Below, in pieces: positions 18,105 through 30,322 of a stretch of DNA of 64,000 nucleotides. The stretch's first letter is position 1, and the number at the start of each line of letters is the position of its first letter. Position numbers and translations under genes: made by a program. The stretch is from Pseudomonas mosselii (GTDB lineage Bacteria > Pseudomonadota > Gammaproteobacteria > Pseudomonadales > Pseudomonadaceae), in assembly GCF_019823065.1 (NCBI RefSeq), contig NZ_CP081966.1, forward strand, positions 5,983,501 to 6,047,500, written 5' to 3'. The notes under the pieces were generated by a model, which was given only the letters and a program-made list of their open reading frames with translations, searched no databases and was not told the origin of the DNA.

Positions 18105-19424
18105 TCAGAAGATGCTGATCGGGTACTCGACGAATACGCGGACTTCGTTGCCGTCGTCGTTGTAGCCATTCTGGCGCACTGCGGTGTTGGTACGCAGGAA
18201 CGAGCTACGCAGTTTGACGGACAGGTCCTTGGCCGGGCCTTCCTGAACCACGTAACGGATCTGGTTGAAGATCTCGCGCTCTTTACCTTCACCGAAACCT
18301 TCAGGTGCACCGACCTTGCGGGTGTTGATGTTGTCACCCACCACATAGGCAAACTTGTAGGTCAGGCCCGGCACGCCGAAGGCGCCGAAGTCCAGGCCGT
18401 AGCCCAGCTGCCAGGAACGCTCGTCCTCGGCGTTGAAGTCGGACCAGTAGGAGTTGGCCAGGTAGATGGTCGAACCACCGTCACCCACGCCACCGTCGTT
18501 CTGGTACCAGCCGTAGTTGTAGCCGGTGCTGCCGGTGCTGCGCTGATGCGCCAGGGTGAACGAGTGCGGGCCGTAGGCGTAGGTAGCGGCCAGGCTCCAG
18601 ATGGTGTTGGAGTCGCCGTTGAGCTTGGCGGCACGCACGTACTTGTTGTCGATATCGGACTTGTAGCCGTTGAAGTCCAGGGTCAGGGACTGGTCGCTGG
18701 CGATCGGGAAGACGTAGTTCAGGCCCAGGTAGTGCTTCTTCATCACATCTTCGTTGTCGGCGGTGTACAGCGACGCGGTGAAGTTGTCGGTGAACTTGTA
18801 GCTGCCGCCGAGCACGTTGATCGACTTCAGGCCACCGCCATCACGACGCTCGGCGCTCTTGCGGGCTTCCTGGGTGAAGCGGCCGGCGTTGATTTCCAGG
18901 CCCTTGATCTCCTTGGAGGTGATCATGGTGCCGGTGAAGCTTTCCGGCAGCAGGCGGCCGTCATCGTACTGCAGCACCGGCAGGGCCGGCATCTGGTCAC
19001 CGTACTTGAGCACGGTGTTGGAGACACGGAACTTCACCGCAGCGCCACCACGGGCCAGGTTGTGCGAAGCGTTGGTCTTTTCACCATCAAAAGTGGGATC
19101 GGAGCGCTTGAAGAAGTCGACACCGCCACCCTGGTTGCGGCCTTTGCCGCCATCCAGGCGCAGGGCGTACAGACCGAACGCGTCGACACCGACACCGACG
19201 GTGCCCTGGGTGAAGCCGGAGGAGAAGTTGGCAATGACGCCCTGGCCCCACTGGGACTGGTCGTTGGTGCCGTGCTTTTTGTCACGGTTGATGAAGGCGT
19301 TGCGCAGCAGGACGTTGGCGTGGCTGTCCTCAATGAAGCCCTTGCTTTCGGCCTGCTCATTGGCCTGTGCCTGGGTCGCGGCGATCATCGCCAGGGCGAC
19401 CAGGCTGATCCTGGTTTTCAACAT
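18105..19424 (-). CDS. OprD-family outer membrane porin
   Basis: OprD-family proteins are 18-stranded substrate-specific channels for small carboxylates or basic amino acids. The 439-residue product has a signal peptide ending near 'ATQAQA', then 'GFIEDSHANVLLRNAFINRD', the family's start of the barrel. Later come 'RFTQEARKSAERRDGG' and 'DNEDVMKKHYLGLNYVFPI', and the C-terminus ends 'VRVFVEYPISIF' with a terminal Phe as expected for outer membrane barrels. A clear AAGGAA site precedes the ATG. It resembles the OprQ/OprE branch, but I would not assign the substrate. Confidence 0.92.
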   Translation of the reverse strand: MLKTRISLVALAMIAATQAQANEQAESKGFIEDSHANVLLRNAFINRDKKHGTNDQSQWGQGVIANFSSGFTQGTVGVGVDAFGLYALRLDGGKGRNQGGGVDFFKRSDPTFDGEKTNASHNLARGGAAVKFRVSNTVLKYGDQMPALPVLQYDDGRLLPESFTGTMITSKEIKGLEINAGRFTQEARKSAERRDGGGLKSINVLGGSYKFTDNFTASLYTADNEDVMKKHYLGLNYVFPIASDQSLTLDFNGYKSDIDNKYVRAAKLNGDSNTIWSLAATYAYGPHSFTLAHQRSTGSTGYNYGWYQNDGGVGDGGSTIYLANSYWSDFNAEDERSWQLGYGLDFGAFGVPGLTYKFAYVVGDNINTRKVGAPEGFGEGKEREIFNQIRYVVQEGPAKDLSVKLRSSFLRTNTAVRQNGYNDDGNEVRVFVEYPISIF

Positions 19425-19948
19425 GTTGTTTTCCTTATTTCGTATTCAAAAACGCTCTGCATTAGAACGCCAGGAACCAACGCCCCTTCGTAGGTTCGAC
19501 GCTATGCGGATCCAAGCCGAAAGGCCCGCCAATGCTCTGCAACGGGCCTTGCAGCCGCATGGCCAGATCATGGCCAGCAGGCGTAGAGCCCGAATCCTAG
19601 CCCTGCCTGCTTAGACATGTCAAAAAAACGTGAAATACAGGTTGATATAACCAAAAACAAGGTCGGCGCTGGTGCATTTCCATGCATATATGCCGTAGGT
19701 CAGCGCAAATTTGTCTCTTTTGTGGAAAGCGGGCGAAATCAATAAAAATGGCATACGCCCATGCCCCTTCCCGCTTCCCGTCACCTGACGCATCCGTACG
19801 ACAGCCAACCAAGGCTTAACACATTCAAATGGATAGCAACATTTTGAAACATATGTAAAGACAACCCTTTACAAATATCGATGCAACAGCAAATAGCAAG
19901 CATTACCATTCGCGCCAAATTTCTCACTCCCTCCCTTGGACGCCTTCG
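19425..19948. other. Divergent intergenic region between porin and siderophore receptor
   Basis: This 524-bp region must hold the promoters of the porin (left) and the TonB receptor (right). The right half is markedly A+T rich. I see no gene in it that I can support. A weak Fur-box-like stretch lies at 19892-19910. A short inverted repeat ggcccg/cgggcc occurs around 19530-19555. Confidence 0.6.
19892..19910 (+). promoter_or_regulatory. Weak Fur-box-like sequence upstream of the TonB receptor
   Basis: The 19 bases 'aatagcaagcattaccatt' match the Fur consensus at about half of the positions and lie 39 bp before the receptor start. Iron regulation is expected for siderophore receptors, so this is the best visible candidate; the match alone would not be convincing. 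Confidence 0.3.
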
Positions 19949-22036
<2,088 letters not shown>

Positions 22037-22073
22037 TCGTCAGCGCCCATCAGGCCATTCGGGCCCCAAAACG

Positions 22074-22106
22074 AAAACGCCACCGCAAAAGCGGTGGCGT
22101 TTTTTT
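22074..22106 (+). terminator. Rho-independent terminator of the TonB receptor gene
   Basis: The arms aaaacgccaccgc and gcggtggcgtttt pair perfectly around a 4-base aaaa loop, followed by a run of seven T. This is a textbook intrinsic terminator, 38 bp after the receptor stop codon, and the A-run makes it usable from both sides. Confidence 0.92.
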
Positions 22107-22127
22107 CTGCGGCGGGTTCCTTCCCGA

Positions 22128-22325
22128 TCAATGCCAGACAGCCAGCAGAGCTTCGAGCTCTTCCTCGCTGATCAGACCTTGAGGGTATCGCCCATCCAGC
22201 AGGCGTCGTGGGTCGGTCGTCCTGACCCGATTGTCTCCATGACGTTTCAACCACTGAGCCAGGATTCTGAGCGATTGGTGACAGGCTGCCGTTGCGGGCA
22301 AAGCCGACTCACTTGCTGCGTTCAT
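22128..22325 (-). CDS. Small hypothetical protein (65 residues)
   Basis: The reading frame encodes 65 residues, starting MNAASESALPATAACHQSLR and ending 'LISEEELEALLAVWH'. A predicted helix ('LRILAQWLKRHG') and an acidic C-terminal helix are visible, with no signal peptide. The GGGGAG site is 11 bases upstream, and GAGGAA abuts the ATG. It sits alone between the receptor terminator and the aguA terminator, which leaves room for a gene. I do not recognise the family and coding status is uncertain. Confidence 0.45.
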   Translation of the reverse strand: MNAASESALPATAACHQSLRILAQWLKRHGDNRVRTTDPRRLLDGRYPQGLISEEELEALLAVWH

Positions 22326-22467
22326 TTCCTCACGTACTCCCCGGGCCTAGTGAGCGGCTAAGTTACTTCAGACGCGTTACAGATTGGCGTAGGCCCATTC
22401 GTCTGAAGCACGAGGAAAAATCAATACAATTGCTGTGCCATGCCGCACGACCGACTATCGCGAGCAT

Positions 22468-22495
22468 AAAAAAACCCGTCGCTCGACGGGTTTTT
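22468..22495. terminator. Intrinsic terminator downstream of aguA
   Basis: The arms aaaacccgtcg (22471-22481) and cgacgggtttt (22484-22494) pair perfectly, with an A-run on the left and a T-run on the right. It lies 15 bp after the aguA stop codon and reads as an aguA terminator on the minus strand. Confidence 0.88.
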
Positions 22496-22509
22496 CATTC
22501 ATTGGCCGG

Positions 22510-23616
22510 TCAACGTTTTACCGGCGCCGGCTGCTGCTGGGTCAGGCAGTGGATATTGCCACCGCCAAGCAGCAGCTCACGCCCCGGGATCATCACCACT
22601 TCGTGATCCGGGAAGACCTTGGCCAGGATCGCTCTGGCCTGCGCATCGGCCGGGTCGTCGAAGCTCGGGGCGATGATGCCGCCGTTGACGATCAGGAAGT
22701 TCACATAGGAACCGGCCAGGCGTACCGAAGGATCGCGCTCCTGGCTGCCCACCACGTGATCGACGCCGTCGCATTCTGCCTGGGTGGCATACAGCGGGCC
22801 CGGGATCGGCATCTTGTGCACCACGAACTCGCGCCCCTTGGCGTCACGGGTGTTTTTCAGCACCTCGTAGGCGGCGTGGCAACGCGCGTAGTTGGGGTCA
22901 TTGGAATCATCGGTCCAGGCCAGTAACACTTCGCCGGGGCTGACGTAACAGCAGAAGTTGTCGACGTGGCCATCGGTTTCGTCGTTGTACAGGCCATCCG
23001 GCAGCCAGACGATGGTCTCCACCGCCAGGTGCTCGCGCAGGATCTCCTCGATCTGCTCGCGGTTCAGGTGCGGGTTGCGGTTGCGGTTGAGCAGGCATTC
23101 CTCGGTGGTGATCAGGGTGCCTTCGCCGTCGACATGGATCGAACCGCCCTCGAGCACGAAGCCCTCGGTGTGGTAGCGCTGCACACGCTCCATTTCCATG
23201 ACCTTGGCAGCCAACTCCTCGTCGCGGTTCCAGGGGGCGTACAGGCCACCGTCGAAGCCGCCCCAGGCGTTGAAGCCCCAGTCCACGCCACGCACTTCGC
23301 CGTGGTCGTTGATGACGAAGGTCGGACCGGTGTCACGCACCCAAGCATCGTCGTTGCTGATCTCGACCACACGGATGTTCGGCAGGTCGAGCTGGCGACG
23401 GGCGTTCGCGTACTGGCCGGCGGACACCGCCACGGTAACCGGCTCGAAACGGGCGATAGCCTTGGCCAGGGTCACGTGCGCGGCCTGCGCCGGCTTGCCA
23501 CCCAGGCGCCAGTTGTCCGGGCGCTCCGGCCAGACCATCCACACCTGGGTTTGCGGGGCCCACTCGGCGGGCATGTGGAAACCGTCGGCGCGGGGGGTCG
23601 AGTTGAGCGTTTTCAT
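22510..23616 (-). CDS. aguA: Agmatine deiminase
   Basis: AguA (EC 3.5.3.12) converts agmatine to N-carbamoylputrescine and ammonia on the way to putrescine. The 368-residue product has the family length. The catalytic Cys357 lies in '[15 protein letters not shown]'. Other guanidino-binding stretches are '[16 protein letters not shown]', '[16 protein letters not shown]' and '[14 protein letters not shown]'. AGAGGT lies 6 bases before the ATG. The usual partner aguB is not adjacent here. It ends at a strong terminator, so it is probably a single-gene unit or shares a transcript with the gene upstream across the REP region. Confidence 0.96.
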   Translation of the reverse strand: MKTLNSTPRADGFHMPAEWAPQTQVWMVWPERPDNWRLGGKPAQAAHVTLAKAIARFEPVTVAVSAGQYANARRQLDLPNIRVVEISNDDAWVRDTGPTFVINDHGEVRGVDWGFNAWGGFDGGLYAPWNRDEELAAKVMEMERVQRYHTEGFVLEGGSIHVDGEGTLITTEECLLNRNRNPHLNREQIEEILREHLAVETIVWLPDGLYNDETDGHVDNFCCYVSPGEVLLAWTDDSNDPNYARCHAAYEVLKNTRDAKGREFVVHKMPIPGPLYATQAECDGVDHVVGSQERDPSVRLAGSYVNFLIVNGGIIAPSFDDPADAQARAILAKVFPDHEVVMIPGRELLLGGGNIHCLTQQQPAPVKR

Positions 23617-23665
23617 CGATGACCTCTAATGGCAACTGTCGGTGGTCCGGGGCCCGCTACGCGCG

Positions 23666-23752
23666 CCTTTCGCGACGCAAGGCCGCTCCCACAGGTCGAA
23701 CGCTATCCCTGTAGAAGCGGCCTTGCGTCGCGAAAGGACCGCAAAGCGGTCC
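23666..23752. repeat. REP-type inverted repeat between aguA and the fusion gene
   Basis: Two 29-bp arms (23666-23694 and 23709-23737) based on 'cctttcgcgacgcaaggccg' pair with two mismatches. A second small hairpin, ggaccgcaaagcggtcc, overlaps the right arm (23736-23752). Same class as 34051-34123. Confidence 0.75.
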
Positions 23753-23858
23753 CGGCTGTTCAATGGCGAACACTTATATCCGATAAATATCGACTTTTAA
23801 AGCAAGTCACGAGACCGTTTTCGCATAAGGCGCCATTGAAAATCGATAAGAATCGATT

Positions 23859-26759
23859 TTATAAGCCCTCACCTAGAATCCGCTCCACGCAGTCGACAAA
23901 GTAGTCCACGCTCGCCCGCGTGGTGCACATCGGCGGCTTGATCTTGAGGATGTTCAGGTAGTCGCCGGTCGGCTGCATGAAGATCCCCAGCTCGCGCAGG
24001 CGATCGCACAGGATCATGGTCTCCTCGGTCGCCGGCTCCAGGGTCTGGCGATCGCGCACCAGTTCCAGCCCCAGGTAGAACCCGGAACCGTGGGCGGCGC
24101 CAGCTAGCGGATATTTATCGACCAACGCCTGCAGGCGTGCCTTGAAGTGGCGGCCGACGTCACGGGCGTTGTCCCACAGTCCTTCGTCGCGCATCACATC
24201 CAGCACCGCCATGCCGATGCGGCAACTGACCGGGCTGCCCCCGGCCGAGGAGAAGAAGTAGCCCTCGGCCTCCAACGCCTCGGCGATCTCGCGCCGGGTG
24301 ATCACCGCGCCCAGCGGCTGGCCGTTGCCCATGCCCTTGGCCATGGTGATGATATCCGGTACCACGCCCTGCTCCTCGAAACCCCAGAAGTACTCACCCA
24401 GGCGCCCATAGCCGACCTGCACCTCGTCGGCGATGCACACCCCGCCGCGCTGTCGCACTTTGGCATAGGCCTCGCGCAAGTAGCCCGGCGGCAACGAGAT
24501 GCCCCCGGCGTTACCGTACACCGGCTCGCAGATCATCCCGGCCAGCTGGCGGCCACGGGTGTCGAGGTCGGCCAGCTTGGCATCGACATCGCGCAAGTAG
24601 TCGGCGGCACTGTCAGCGCCCCGGTAACGCCCGCGGAAGGTGTTCGGCGCCTCCACCGGGTGCACCCAGTCCGGGCGGGTCTCCAGGGCCTGGGGGTTGT
24701 CGGCGATGGAGGTGGAGATCGCGTCGGTGGCCACCGACCAGCCGTGGTAGGCCTCCAGCACGCTGAGCAGGTCGCGCCCGCCGCTGTAGGCCCAGGCCAG
24801 GCGGATCGCCAAGTCGTTGGCTTCGGTGCCGCTGTTGACCAGGAATACCCGGTCGAAGCCTTCCGGAGCCACTTCCAGCAGACGCTCGGAGAACTCGGCA
24901 ATGGCCGCGTAGTGGAAGCGCGAGTTGGTGTTGACCAGCGACCACTGGCGCGCCGACTCGGCGACCATGCGCGGATGGCCATGGCCGAGCACCGCGACGT
25001 TGTTGAGCATGTCCAGGTACGAACGGCCCTGCATGTCGATCAGGTAGTTGCGCCAGCCGCGCTCGATGTGCGGCGGCTGGGCGTAGTAATGCTTCTGCGA
25101 GCGGGCGAAACTGGCATCGCGTCGGGCCAGCAGGGCCTGTGGGTCGGCCAGTGGTTCGGCATCGCAGTCAAAGCCCAGCAGGGAGCGCGGTGACGGGCAC
25201 AAGGCCAGCCAGGCTGCGGCGTGGGACGGCGTGGCAAAGAACGGTGGGCGGGTATCGGCATCCAGGCACAGCTGCACACTGAGGAAGCCGCAGGTCGCAC
25301 CCAGCGCCTGCCCCTTGAGCAGCGCCTGGCCATCGGCCGGCGCCTCTTCCAGGCCGGCGAGCCACAGGCTCCAGTGCGCGGTCCGCAGGCAACCGCGGCC
25401 ATCTCCGATGCGTTGCCAGACACCGGCCTCGGGAGCTTGCAGCGGGCTGCCGGGCAACAGGTTCAGCTCCACGCCCAGGGCACAGGTGGCCGGCTCTTCA
25501 GGCTGATCGATATGGGTTTGAGACAGGCGGTACTGTCCATGGAGGCTGCACGCAGGGCCCGGCTGGGCGGCGAGCATACGCTGGTCGAAGCCCGGTTGCT
25601 CCCAGTTGCCCGCTTCGCAGAGGGGGCTGAGCACGCCCAGGTCGACCCGGGCGACCGGCTGCCCGGCAAGGCTCGGCAGCAACGCGACGCAACCGCTCAT
25701 GTCCGGCATCACGGGCACCTGGCCCGCCGCGTTCAGGATCGCCGCCTCCATCAACGCGGCGGGTACGGAGCAGGCGGTATCGAAGATCTCCCATTCATGG
25801 GCGATGTTGTCGCGGGTGTACTGGTTGTCCGGATCGACCGCCAGCTGCTGTTCGCTGCTGAGCACCAGCACCGCGGCGCGGTTCAGCACCAGCGGCCACA
25901 AGGCACGCAGCTCCGCCTCCTGCAGCGGATTCGCCGCGTGGTAGGCGCTGATCGCCGGCAGGATGCGCAACGGGTCGCCCTCGGCGTGGTGCAGCAGGGC
26001 CGCGCAGGTCACCGACAGATCGGCGATACGCCAGGTCCGCAGCAGGTCGCCGAAGTCGATGACACCCTGCACCTGCCATTGGCGCTGGTCGTCGCGGGCC
26101 CAGACCACGTTGTCGTCGGTGATGTCCAAGTGCACGGCCTGGACCGGCAATTGCCCGACCAGCGGTTGCAGGCGAGCGGCCGCCAACCGTGCGACCTGTA
26201 CCACCTGCTCGCGACGCTGGATATCCTGCAACACCGGCAACAGGTGCTCGATCAGCACCGAGGCGTGCCGTGGATCCCACTGCAGGGTACGCTCAAGGCC
26301 CGGGTGGTCGAAGCCGGCCAGCGCCTTGTCGACCTCGGCGCAGAGCGTGCCGAGCTCGGCCATCACCCGCGCCGGCAGGTGTCCCAGGCGGGTCAGAGGC
26401 TGACCATCGATATAATCGAGCAGACGGGCGCGCAATGGTTGGCCATCGATCTCGAGTTCCAGCAGCGGCTCACCCGTGTTCGCCGGGCGCACCACCGGCA
26501 CCGGCACGCCTTGCCCACGCAGAAACGCCAGGGCCGCATGCTGCGCCTGCAGTTCGATCGCCGCATAGCTGCCATGACAGACCTTGAGCACGAACCGCCC
26601 CTGAACGCTGTCCACGCGAAAATTGAGGTCCTGCTGGCTGCCTAGCGCCTGCAGGCTGCCTTGCAGATCGTAATGCGAGCGCAACAAGGCATGAGCATGG
26701 GCCTCGCCGAGGGAGGGGCCGGGCTGGCTGGAACGCTGGATCAGGGTACTCAGGGGCAT
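23859..26759 (-). CDS. Fusion: APH-type kinase, degenerate M23-like segment, class III PLP aminotransferase/phospho-lyase
   Basis: The 966-residue product has three parts. Residues 1-330 are an aminoglycoside-phosphotransferase-fold kinase with catalytic 'HLDITDDN' (H210, D212, N217) and the metal motif 'DFGD' (235-238). Residues about 425-500 resemble a LytM/M23 metallopeptidase ('[20 protein letters not shown]' then 'LLKGQALG'), but the zinc ligands are lost. Residues about 555-966 are a class III aminotransferase with PLP Lys808 in 'TMAKGMGNG' and '[19 protein letters not shown]'. The same domain trio is known for relatives of hydroxylysine kinase plus phosphohydroxylysine or phosphoethanolamine phospho-lyase, suggesting phosphorylation of an amino alcohol followed by elimination. 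The substrate is not known. The ATG at 26757-26759 was chosen because upstream codons are unconserved. Confidence 0.87.
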   Translation of the reverse strand: MPLSTLIQRSSQPGPSLGEAHAHALLRSHYDLQGSLQALGSQQDLNFRVDSVQGRFVLKVCHGSYAAIELQAQHAALAFLRGQGVPVPVVRPANTGEPLLELEIDGQPLRARLLDYIDGQPLTRLGHLPARVMAELGTLCAEVDKALAGFDHPGLERTLQWDPRHASVLIEHLLPVLQDIQRREQVVQVARLAAARLQPLVGQLPVQAVHLDITDDNVVWARDDQRQWQVQGVIDFGDLLRTWRIADLSVTCAALLHHAEGDPLRILPAISAYHAANPLQEAELRALWPLVLNRAAVLVLSSEQQLAVDPDNQYTRDNIAHEWEIFDTACSVPAALMEAAILNAAGQVPVMPDMSGCVALLPSLAGQPVARVDLGVLSPLCEAGNWEQPGFDQRMLAAQPGPACSLHGQYRLSQTHIDQPEEPATCALGVELNLLPGSPLQAPEAGVWQRIGDGRGCLRTAHWSLWLAGLEEAPADGQALLKGQALGATCGFLSVQLCLDADTRPPFFATPSHAAAWLALCPSPRSLLGFDCDAEPLADPQALLARRDASFARSQKHYYAQPPHIERGWRNYLIDMQGRSYLDMLNNVAVLGHGHPRMVAESARQWSLVNTNSRFHYAAIAEFSERLLEVAPEGFDRVFLVNSGTEANDLAIRLAWAYSGGRDLLSVLEAYHGWSVATDAISTSIADNPQALETRPDWVHPVEAPNTFRGRYRGADSAADYLRDVDAKLADLDTRGRQLAGMICEPVYGNAGGISLPPGYLREAYAKVRQRGGVCIADEVQVGYGRLGEYFWGFEEQGVVPDIITMAKGMGNGQPLGAVITRREIAEALEAEGYFFSSAGGSPVSCRIGMAVLDVMRDEGLWDNARDVGRHFKARLQALVDKYPLAGAAHGSGFYLGLELVRDRQTLEPATEETMILCDRLRELGIFMQPTGDYLNILKIKPPMCTTRASVDYFVDCVERILGEGL

Positions 26760-26926
26760 GGACGGGAACCTCGTTTTTTGTCGCCTATATCGCCATCGCG
26801 GCTGCCGATAAGCAAGTGGCATCCCTGCACAGACGACAGGCCGTCCTGCATTCACGACTTGCCACAAGCGATGCCAGCCAACAAGCTACGCTCCTGGCAA
26901 TACGCTTTCCAAACAGGCACCCGTAC

Positions 26927-28009
26927 ATGCGCATTCTCGTCACCGGCGGCGCCGGTTTCATCGGCTCGGCCCTGGTTCGTCACCTGATCGATCACACCGA
27001 TCATGAGGTGCTCAACCTCGACAAGTTGACCTACGCGGGCAACTTGCAATCGCTGCTGCGAGTCGCCGGCAACAGCCGCTATGAATTCGTCCAGGCCGAT
27101 ATCGCCGACCAGGCGAGTGTCAGCGCCGTGCTTGCCAGGTTCCAGCCAGACGCAATCATGCACCTGGCCGCGGAGTCGCATGTCGACCGCTCCATCGACG
27201 ACTCTGCGGACTTCATCCAGACCAACATCGTCGGCACCTACAGCCTGCTGGAGGCCACCCGCGTCTACTGGAGCACACTGAACGAACAGGCCCGCGGAGC
27301 GTTCCGCTTCCATCATGTCTCCACCGACGAGGTCTTCGGCGACCTGCAAGGCACCCACGACCTGTTCGATGAAAACACCCCGTACGCGCCCAGCTCCCCC
27401 TACTCAGCGAGCAAGGCGGCAGCCGATCATCTGGTGCGCGCCTGGCACCGCACCTATGGCCTGCCGACAGTGATCAGCAACTGTTCCAACAACTACGGCC
27501 CGTATCACTTCCCCGAAAAGCTGATCCCGTTGACCATCCTCAATGCCCTGGCCGGAAAACCGCTTGCGGTGTACGGCGATGGCCGGCAGGTCCGCGACTG
27601 GCTGTATGTCGAGGATCACGTGCGCGCCCTGCTTCAGGTCGTGACCCTGGGTGAAGTCGGCCAGACCTACACCGTCGGCGGCCACAACGAGCAGCGCAAC
27701 ATCGACGTGGTGCATGCCCTGTGCACCCTCCTGGAAGAGTTGGCGCCCGACCATCCGGCCGGCGTGACCCGCTACGCCGACCTGATCACCCACGTCCGCG
27801 ATCGCCCGGGCCATGACCTGCGGTACGCCATCGATGCCGGCAGGATCGAGCGCGATCTCGGCTGGATGCCCCAAGAGACTTTCGCTTCGGGTCTGCGCAA
27901 GACCGTGCAGTGGTACCTGGCCAACCTCGAGTGGTGCCGCCAGGTCCAGGACGGCAGCTATCGGGGCCAGCGCCTGGGCAACGCCGACTTCAAGGGCCTG
28001 ATCGCATGA
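26927..28009 (+). CDS. rmlB: dTDP-glucose 4,6-dehydratase
   Basis: RmlB (EC 4.2.1.46) is the second step of dTDP-L-rhamnose synthesis, which feeds LPS or rhamnolipid assembly. The 360-residue product begins [20 protein letters not shown], the NAD-binding Rossmann motif. It has '[20 protein letters not shown]', '[10 protein letters not shown]', the catalytic '[15 protein letters not shown]' and '[18 protein letters not shown]', all typical. An upstream in-frame ATG (26816) would add 37 unconserved residues. The gene leads rmlBACD; it overlaps rmlA as ATGA. Confidence 0.96.
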   Translation: MRILVTGGAGFIGSALVRHLIDHTDHEVLNLDKLTYAGNLQSLLRVAGNSRYEFVQADIADQASVSAVLARFQPDAIMHLAAESHVDRSIDDSADFIQTNIVGTYSLLEATRVYWSTLNEQARGAFRFHHVSTDEVFGDLQGTHDLFDENTPYAPSSPYSASKAAADHLVRAWHRTYGLPTVISNCSNNYGPYHFPEKLIPLTILNALAGKPLAVYGDGRQVRDWLYVEDHVRALLQVVTLGEVGQTYTVGGHNEQRNIDVVHALCTLLEELAPDHPAGVTRYADLITHVRDRPGHDLRYAIDAGRIERDLGWMPQETFASGLRKTVQWYLANLEWCRQVQDGSYRGQRLGNADFKGLIA

Positions 28010-28881
28010 CCAAGGGTATCGTCCTGGCCGGCGGCACCGGCACCCGCCTGCACCCCATCACCCTCGGCGTCTCCAAGCAGCTGCTGCCAATCTACGACAA
28101 GCCGATGATCTACTACCCGATCTCTGTGCTGATGCTCGCCGGCATCCGCGACATCCTGCTGATCTCCACGCCTCAGGACCTGCCGCAGTACCGCCAGTTG
28201 TTCGGCGACGGCAACCCGTTCGGGATCCGCATCAGCTATGCCGAACAACCCTCACCCGACGGGCTGGCACAGGCGTTCCTGATCGGTGAATCGTTCATCG
28301 GCGACGATGCCGTGTGCCTGATCCTCGGTGACAACATCTTCCACGGCCAGGGCTTCAGCGAACAATTGCAGCGCGCGGTGCAACAGCCCTCGGGCGCCAC
28401 GGTGTTCGGCTATTGGGTCAAGGACCCGGAGCGCTTCGGCGTGATTGAGTTCGACGCCGATGGCCGAGCGCTGTCGATCGAGGAGAAACCCCTACACCCC
28501 AAGTCCAGCTACGTCGTGACCGGCCTGTACTTCTATGACAACGACGTGGTGAACATCGCCAAGGGCATTCGTCCATCAGCCCGCGGCGAACTGGAGATCA
28601 CCGACATCAACAATGCCTACCTGGCACGCGGCGACCTGCGCGTCGAACGCTTTGGTCGTGGCTTCGCCTGGCTCGACACCGGCACCCACGACAGCCTGCT
28701 TGAGGCCTCGCAGTATGTGCAGACCCTCGAACATCGCCAAGGGCTGAAGGTGGCCTGCCTAGAAGAAATCGCTTTCCAGAAGGGCTGGATCAGCCGCGAG
28801 CAGGTGCTGGCCAAGGCCTGCGAACTACAAAAAACCGGCTACGGCCAATACCTGAGCCAGCTGGCCGAAGAGTACCCATGA
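28006..28881 (+). CDS. rmlA: Glucose-1-phosphate thymidylyltransferase
   Basis: RmlA (EC 2.7.7.24) makes dTDP-glucose from glucose-1-phosphate and dTTP and is feedback-inhibited by dTDP-rhamnose. The 291-residue product begins [20 protein letters not shown], the nucleotidyltransferase signature, then '[20 protein letters not shown]' and '[13 protein letters not shown]'. Later '[20 protein letters not shown]' is conserved. It overlaps rmlB and rmlC by 4 bp each, so translation is coupled across the set. Confidence 0.97.
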   Translation: MTKGIVLAGGTGTRLHPITLGVSKQLLPIYDKPMIYYPISVLMLAGIRDILLISTPQDLPQYRQLFGDGNPFGIRISYAEQPSPDGLAQAFLIGESFIGDDAVCLILGDNIFHGQGFSEQLQRAVQQPSGATVFGYWVKDPERFGVIEFDADGRALSIEEKPLHPKSSYVVTGLYFYDNDVVNIAKGIRPSARGELEITDINNAYLARGDLRVERFGRGFAWLDTGTHDSLLEASQYVQTLEHRQGLKVACLEEIAFQKGWISREQVLAKACELQKTGYGQYLSQLAEEYP

Positions 28882-29426
28882 ACATCATTGCCACCGCGCT
28901 CCCGGAGGTCCTGATCATCGAACCCAAGGTGTTCGGTGACAGCCGAGGGTTCTTCTACGAAAGCTACAACGCCCGCGACTTCGCCCTGCAAACCGGCATC
29001 GACACGCCGTTCGTCCAGGACAACCACTCCCGCTCAGGTCAAGGTGTGCTGCGCGGCCTGCACTACCAGTTGCAAAATGCCCAGGGCAAGCTGGTCCGCG
29101 TGCTGCAGGGCGAGATCCTGGACGTTGCGGTGGACATCCGCGGCCGCTCGCCGACCCTAGGGCAGTGGGTAGCGGTGAGGCTGTCCGCCGACAACCACCG
29201 CCAGCTGTGGCTGCCACCCGGTTTCGCCCATGGCTTCCGGGTTCTGGGCGTGTCGGCCGAGGTGCTCTACAAGACCACCGACTACTACAACCCCGACGCC
29301 GAGCAGAGCATTCGCTGGGACGACCCTCAACTGGCCATCGACTGGCAGCTGGACGGCCTGCAACCATTGCTGTCGGCCAAGGACCAGGCCGCCACATCAT
29401 TTGCCGATGCGCAGCTGTTCCCATGA
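28878..29426 (+). CDS. rmlC: dTDP-4-dehydrorhamnose 3,5-epimerase
   Basis: RmlC (EC 5.1.3.13) epimerises the 4-keto sugar at C3 and C5. The 182-residue cupin protein reads '[20 protein letters not shown]', '[18 protein letters not shown]' with the catalytic His in 'GLHYQ', then '[18 protein letters not shown]' and '[13 protein letters not shown]'. The length and order are normal. It overlaps rmlA and rmlD by 4 bp. Confidence 0.96.
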   Translation: MNIIATALPEVLIIEPKVFGDSRGFFYESYNARDFALQTGIDTPFVQDNHSRSGQGVLRGLHYQLQNAQGKLVRVLQGEILDVAVDIRGRSPTLGQWVAVRLSADNHRQLWLPPGFAHGFRVLGVSAEVLYKTTDYYNPDAEQSIRWDDPQLAIDWQLDGLQPLLSAKDQAATSFADAQLFP

Positions 29427-30283
29427 GGATCCTCGTCTGTGGCCGCCATGGCCAGGTCGCGCTGGCACTCCAGGACGCCCTGAGCGGCCTGGGTGATGTG
29501 CAGCGGGTCGGTCGCGACGGGCTCGACCTGGCTCACCCGGAACAACTGCGCGCCACGCTGCGCCAGATTGCCCCGGCGCTGATCATCAACGCCGCCGCCT
29601 ACACCGCGGTCGACCAGGCTGAAAGCGAGACGCGGCAAGCCTACACCATCAACGCCGAAGCACCCCGGGTGCTGGCCGAAGAAGCCGCACGGCTCGGCGC
29701 ACCGCTAATCCACTACTCCACCGACTATGTCTTCGACGGCAGCAAGTCAGCCCCCTACGACGAAGACGACACCCCCAGCCCGCTGAGTGTCTATGGCCGC
29801 AGCAAGCTGGCAGGTGAACTGGCCATCACCGCTGTCGCCGGGGAGCACCTGATCCTGCGCACCAGCTGGATCTATTCGCTGCATGGGCGTAATTTCCTGC
29901 TGACCATGCAGCGCCTGCTTCAGCAACGCGCTCAACTGAAAGTGGTGGACGACCAGGTCGGCGCACCGACCTGGGCAGCCACCATTGCCGCCAGTACGCG
30001 TGCATTGATCGAGCGCTGGCAGAGCGGCCAGGCCGGCGCCTGGGGCACTTACCACCTGACCGCCCAGGGTGAAACCTCCTGGTTCGGCTTCGCCCAGGCC
30101 ATCGGCGAACAGCTCAAGGCCCGCGGCCTGCCCTGCGCCGAACTGCTGCCGATCCCTTCCCGCGACTACCCTACACCGGCAAAGCGACCGCTCAACTCAC
30201 GCCTGGACTGTTCGCGTCTGGCCCGCGAATGGCAGGTCAGCCAACCGCACTGGCACGATGCACTCATCGACTGCCTCAAGTAG
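29423..30283 (+). CDS. rmlD: dTDP-4-dehydrorhamnose reductase
   Basis: RmlD (EC 1.1.1.133) carries out the last step, NAD(P)H reduction to dTDP-L-rhamnose. The 286-residue product starts [20 protein letters not shown] at the ATG overlapping the rmlC stop. It contains 'ALIINAAAYTAVDQAESE', 'STDYVFDGSKSAPYDEDD', 'VYGRSKLAGE' and 'ILRTSWIYSLHGRNFLLTM', all typical. No sugar transferase or O-antigen gene is adjacent. Confidence 0.95.
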   Translation: MRILVCGRHGQVALALQDALSGLGDVQRVGRDGLDLAHPEQLRATLRQIAPALIINAAAYTAVDQAESETRQAYTINAEAPRVLAEEAARLGAPLIHYSTDYVFDGSKSAPYDEDDTPSPLSVYGRSKLAGELAITAVAGEHLILRTSWIYSLHGRNFLLTMQRLLQQRAQLKVVDDQVGAPTWAATIAASTRALIERWQSGQAGAWGTYHLTAQGETSWFGFAQAIGEQLKARGLPCAELLPIPSRDYPTPAKRPLNSRLDCSRLAREWQVSQPHWHDALIDCLK

Positions 30284-30322
30284 CGCATAATTGCGCCAGA
30301 CCCTACTGGCGCCCTTATCGTA

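Noticed and set aside
23859..26759. Annotation of the fusion protein as an M23 peptidase or an aminoglycoside resistance kinase
   Set aside because: The zinc ligands of the M23-like part are missing, and the kinase is fused to a PLP phospho-lyase-like domain, which points to metabolism instead.
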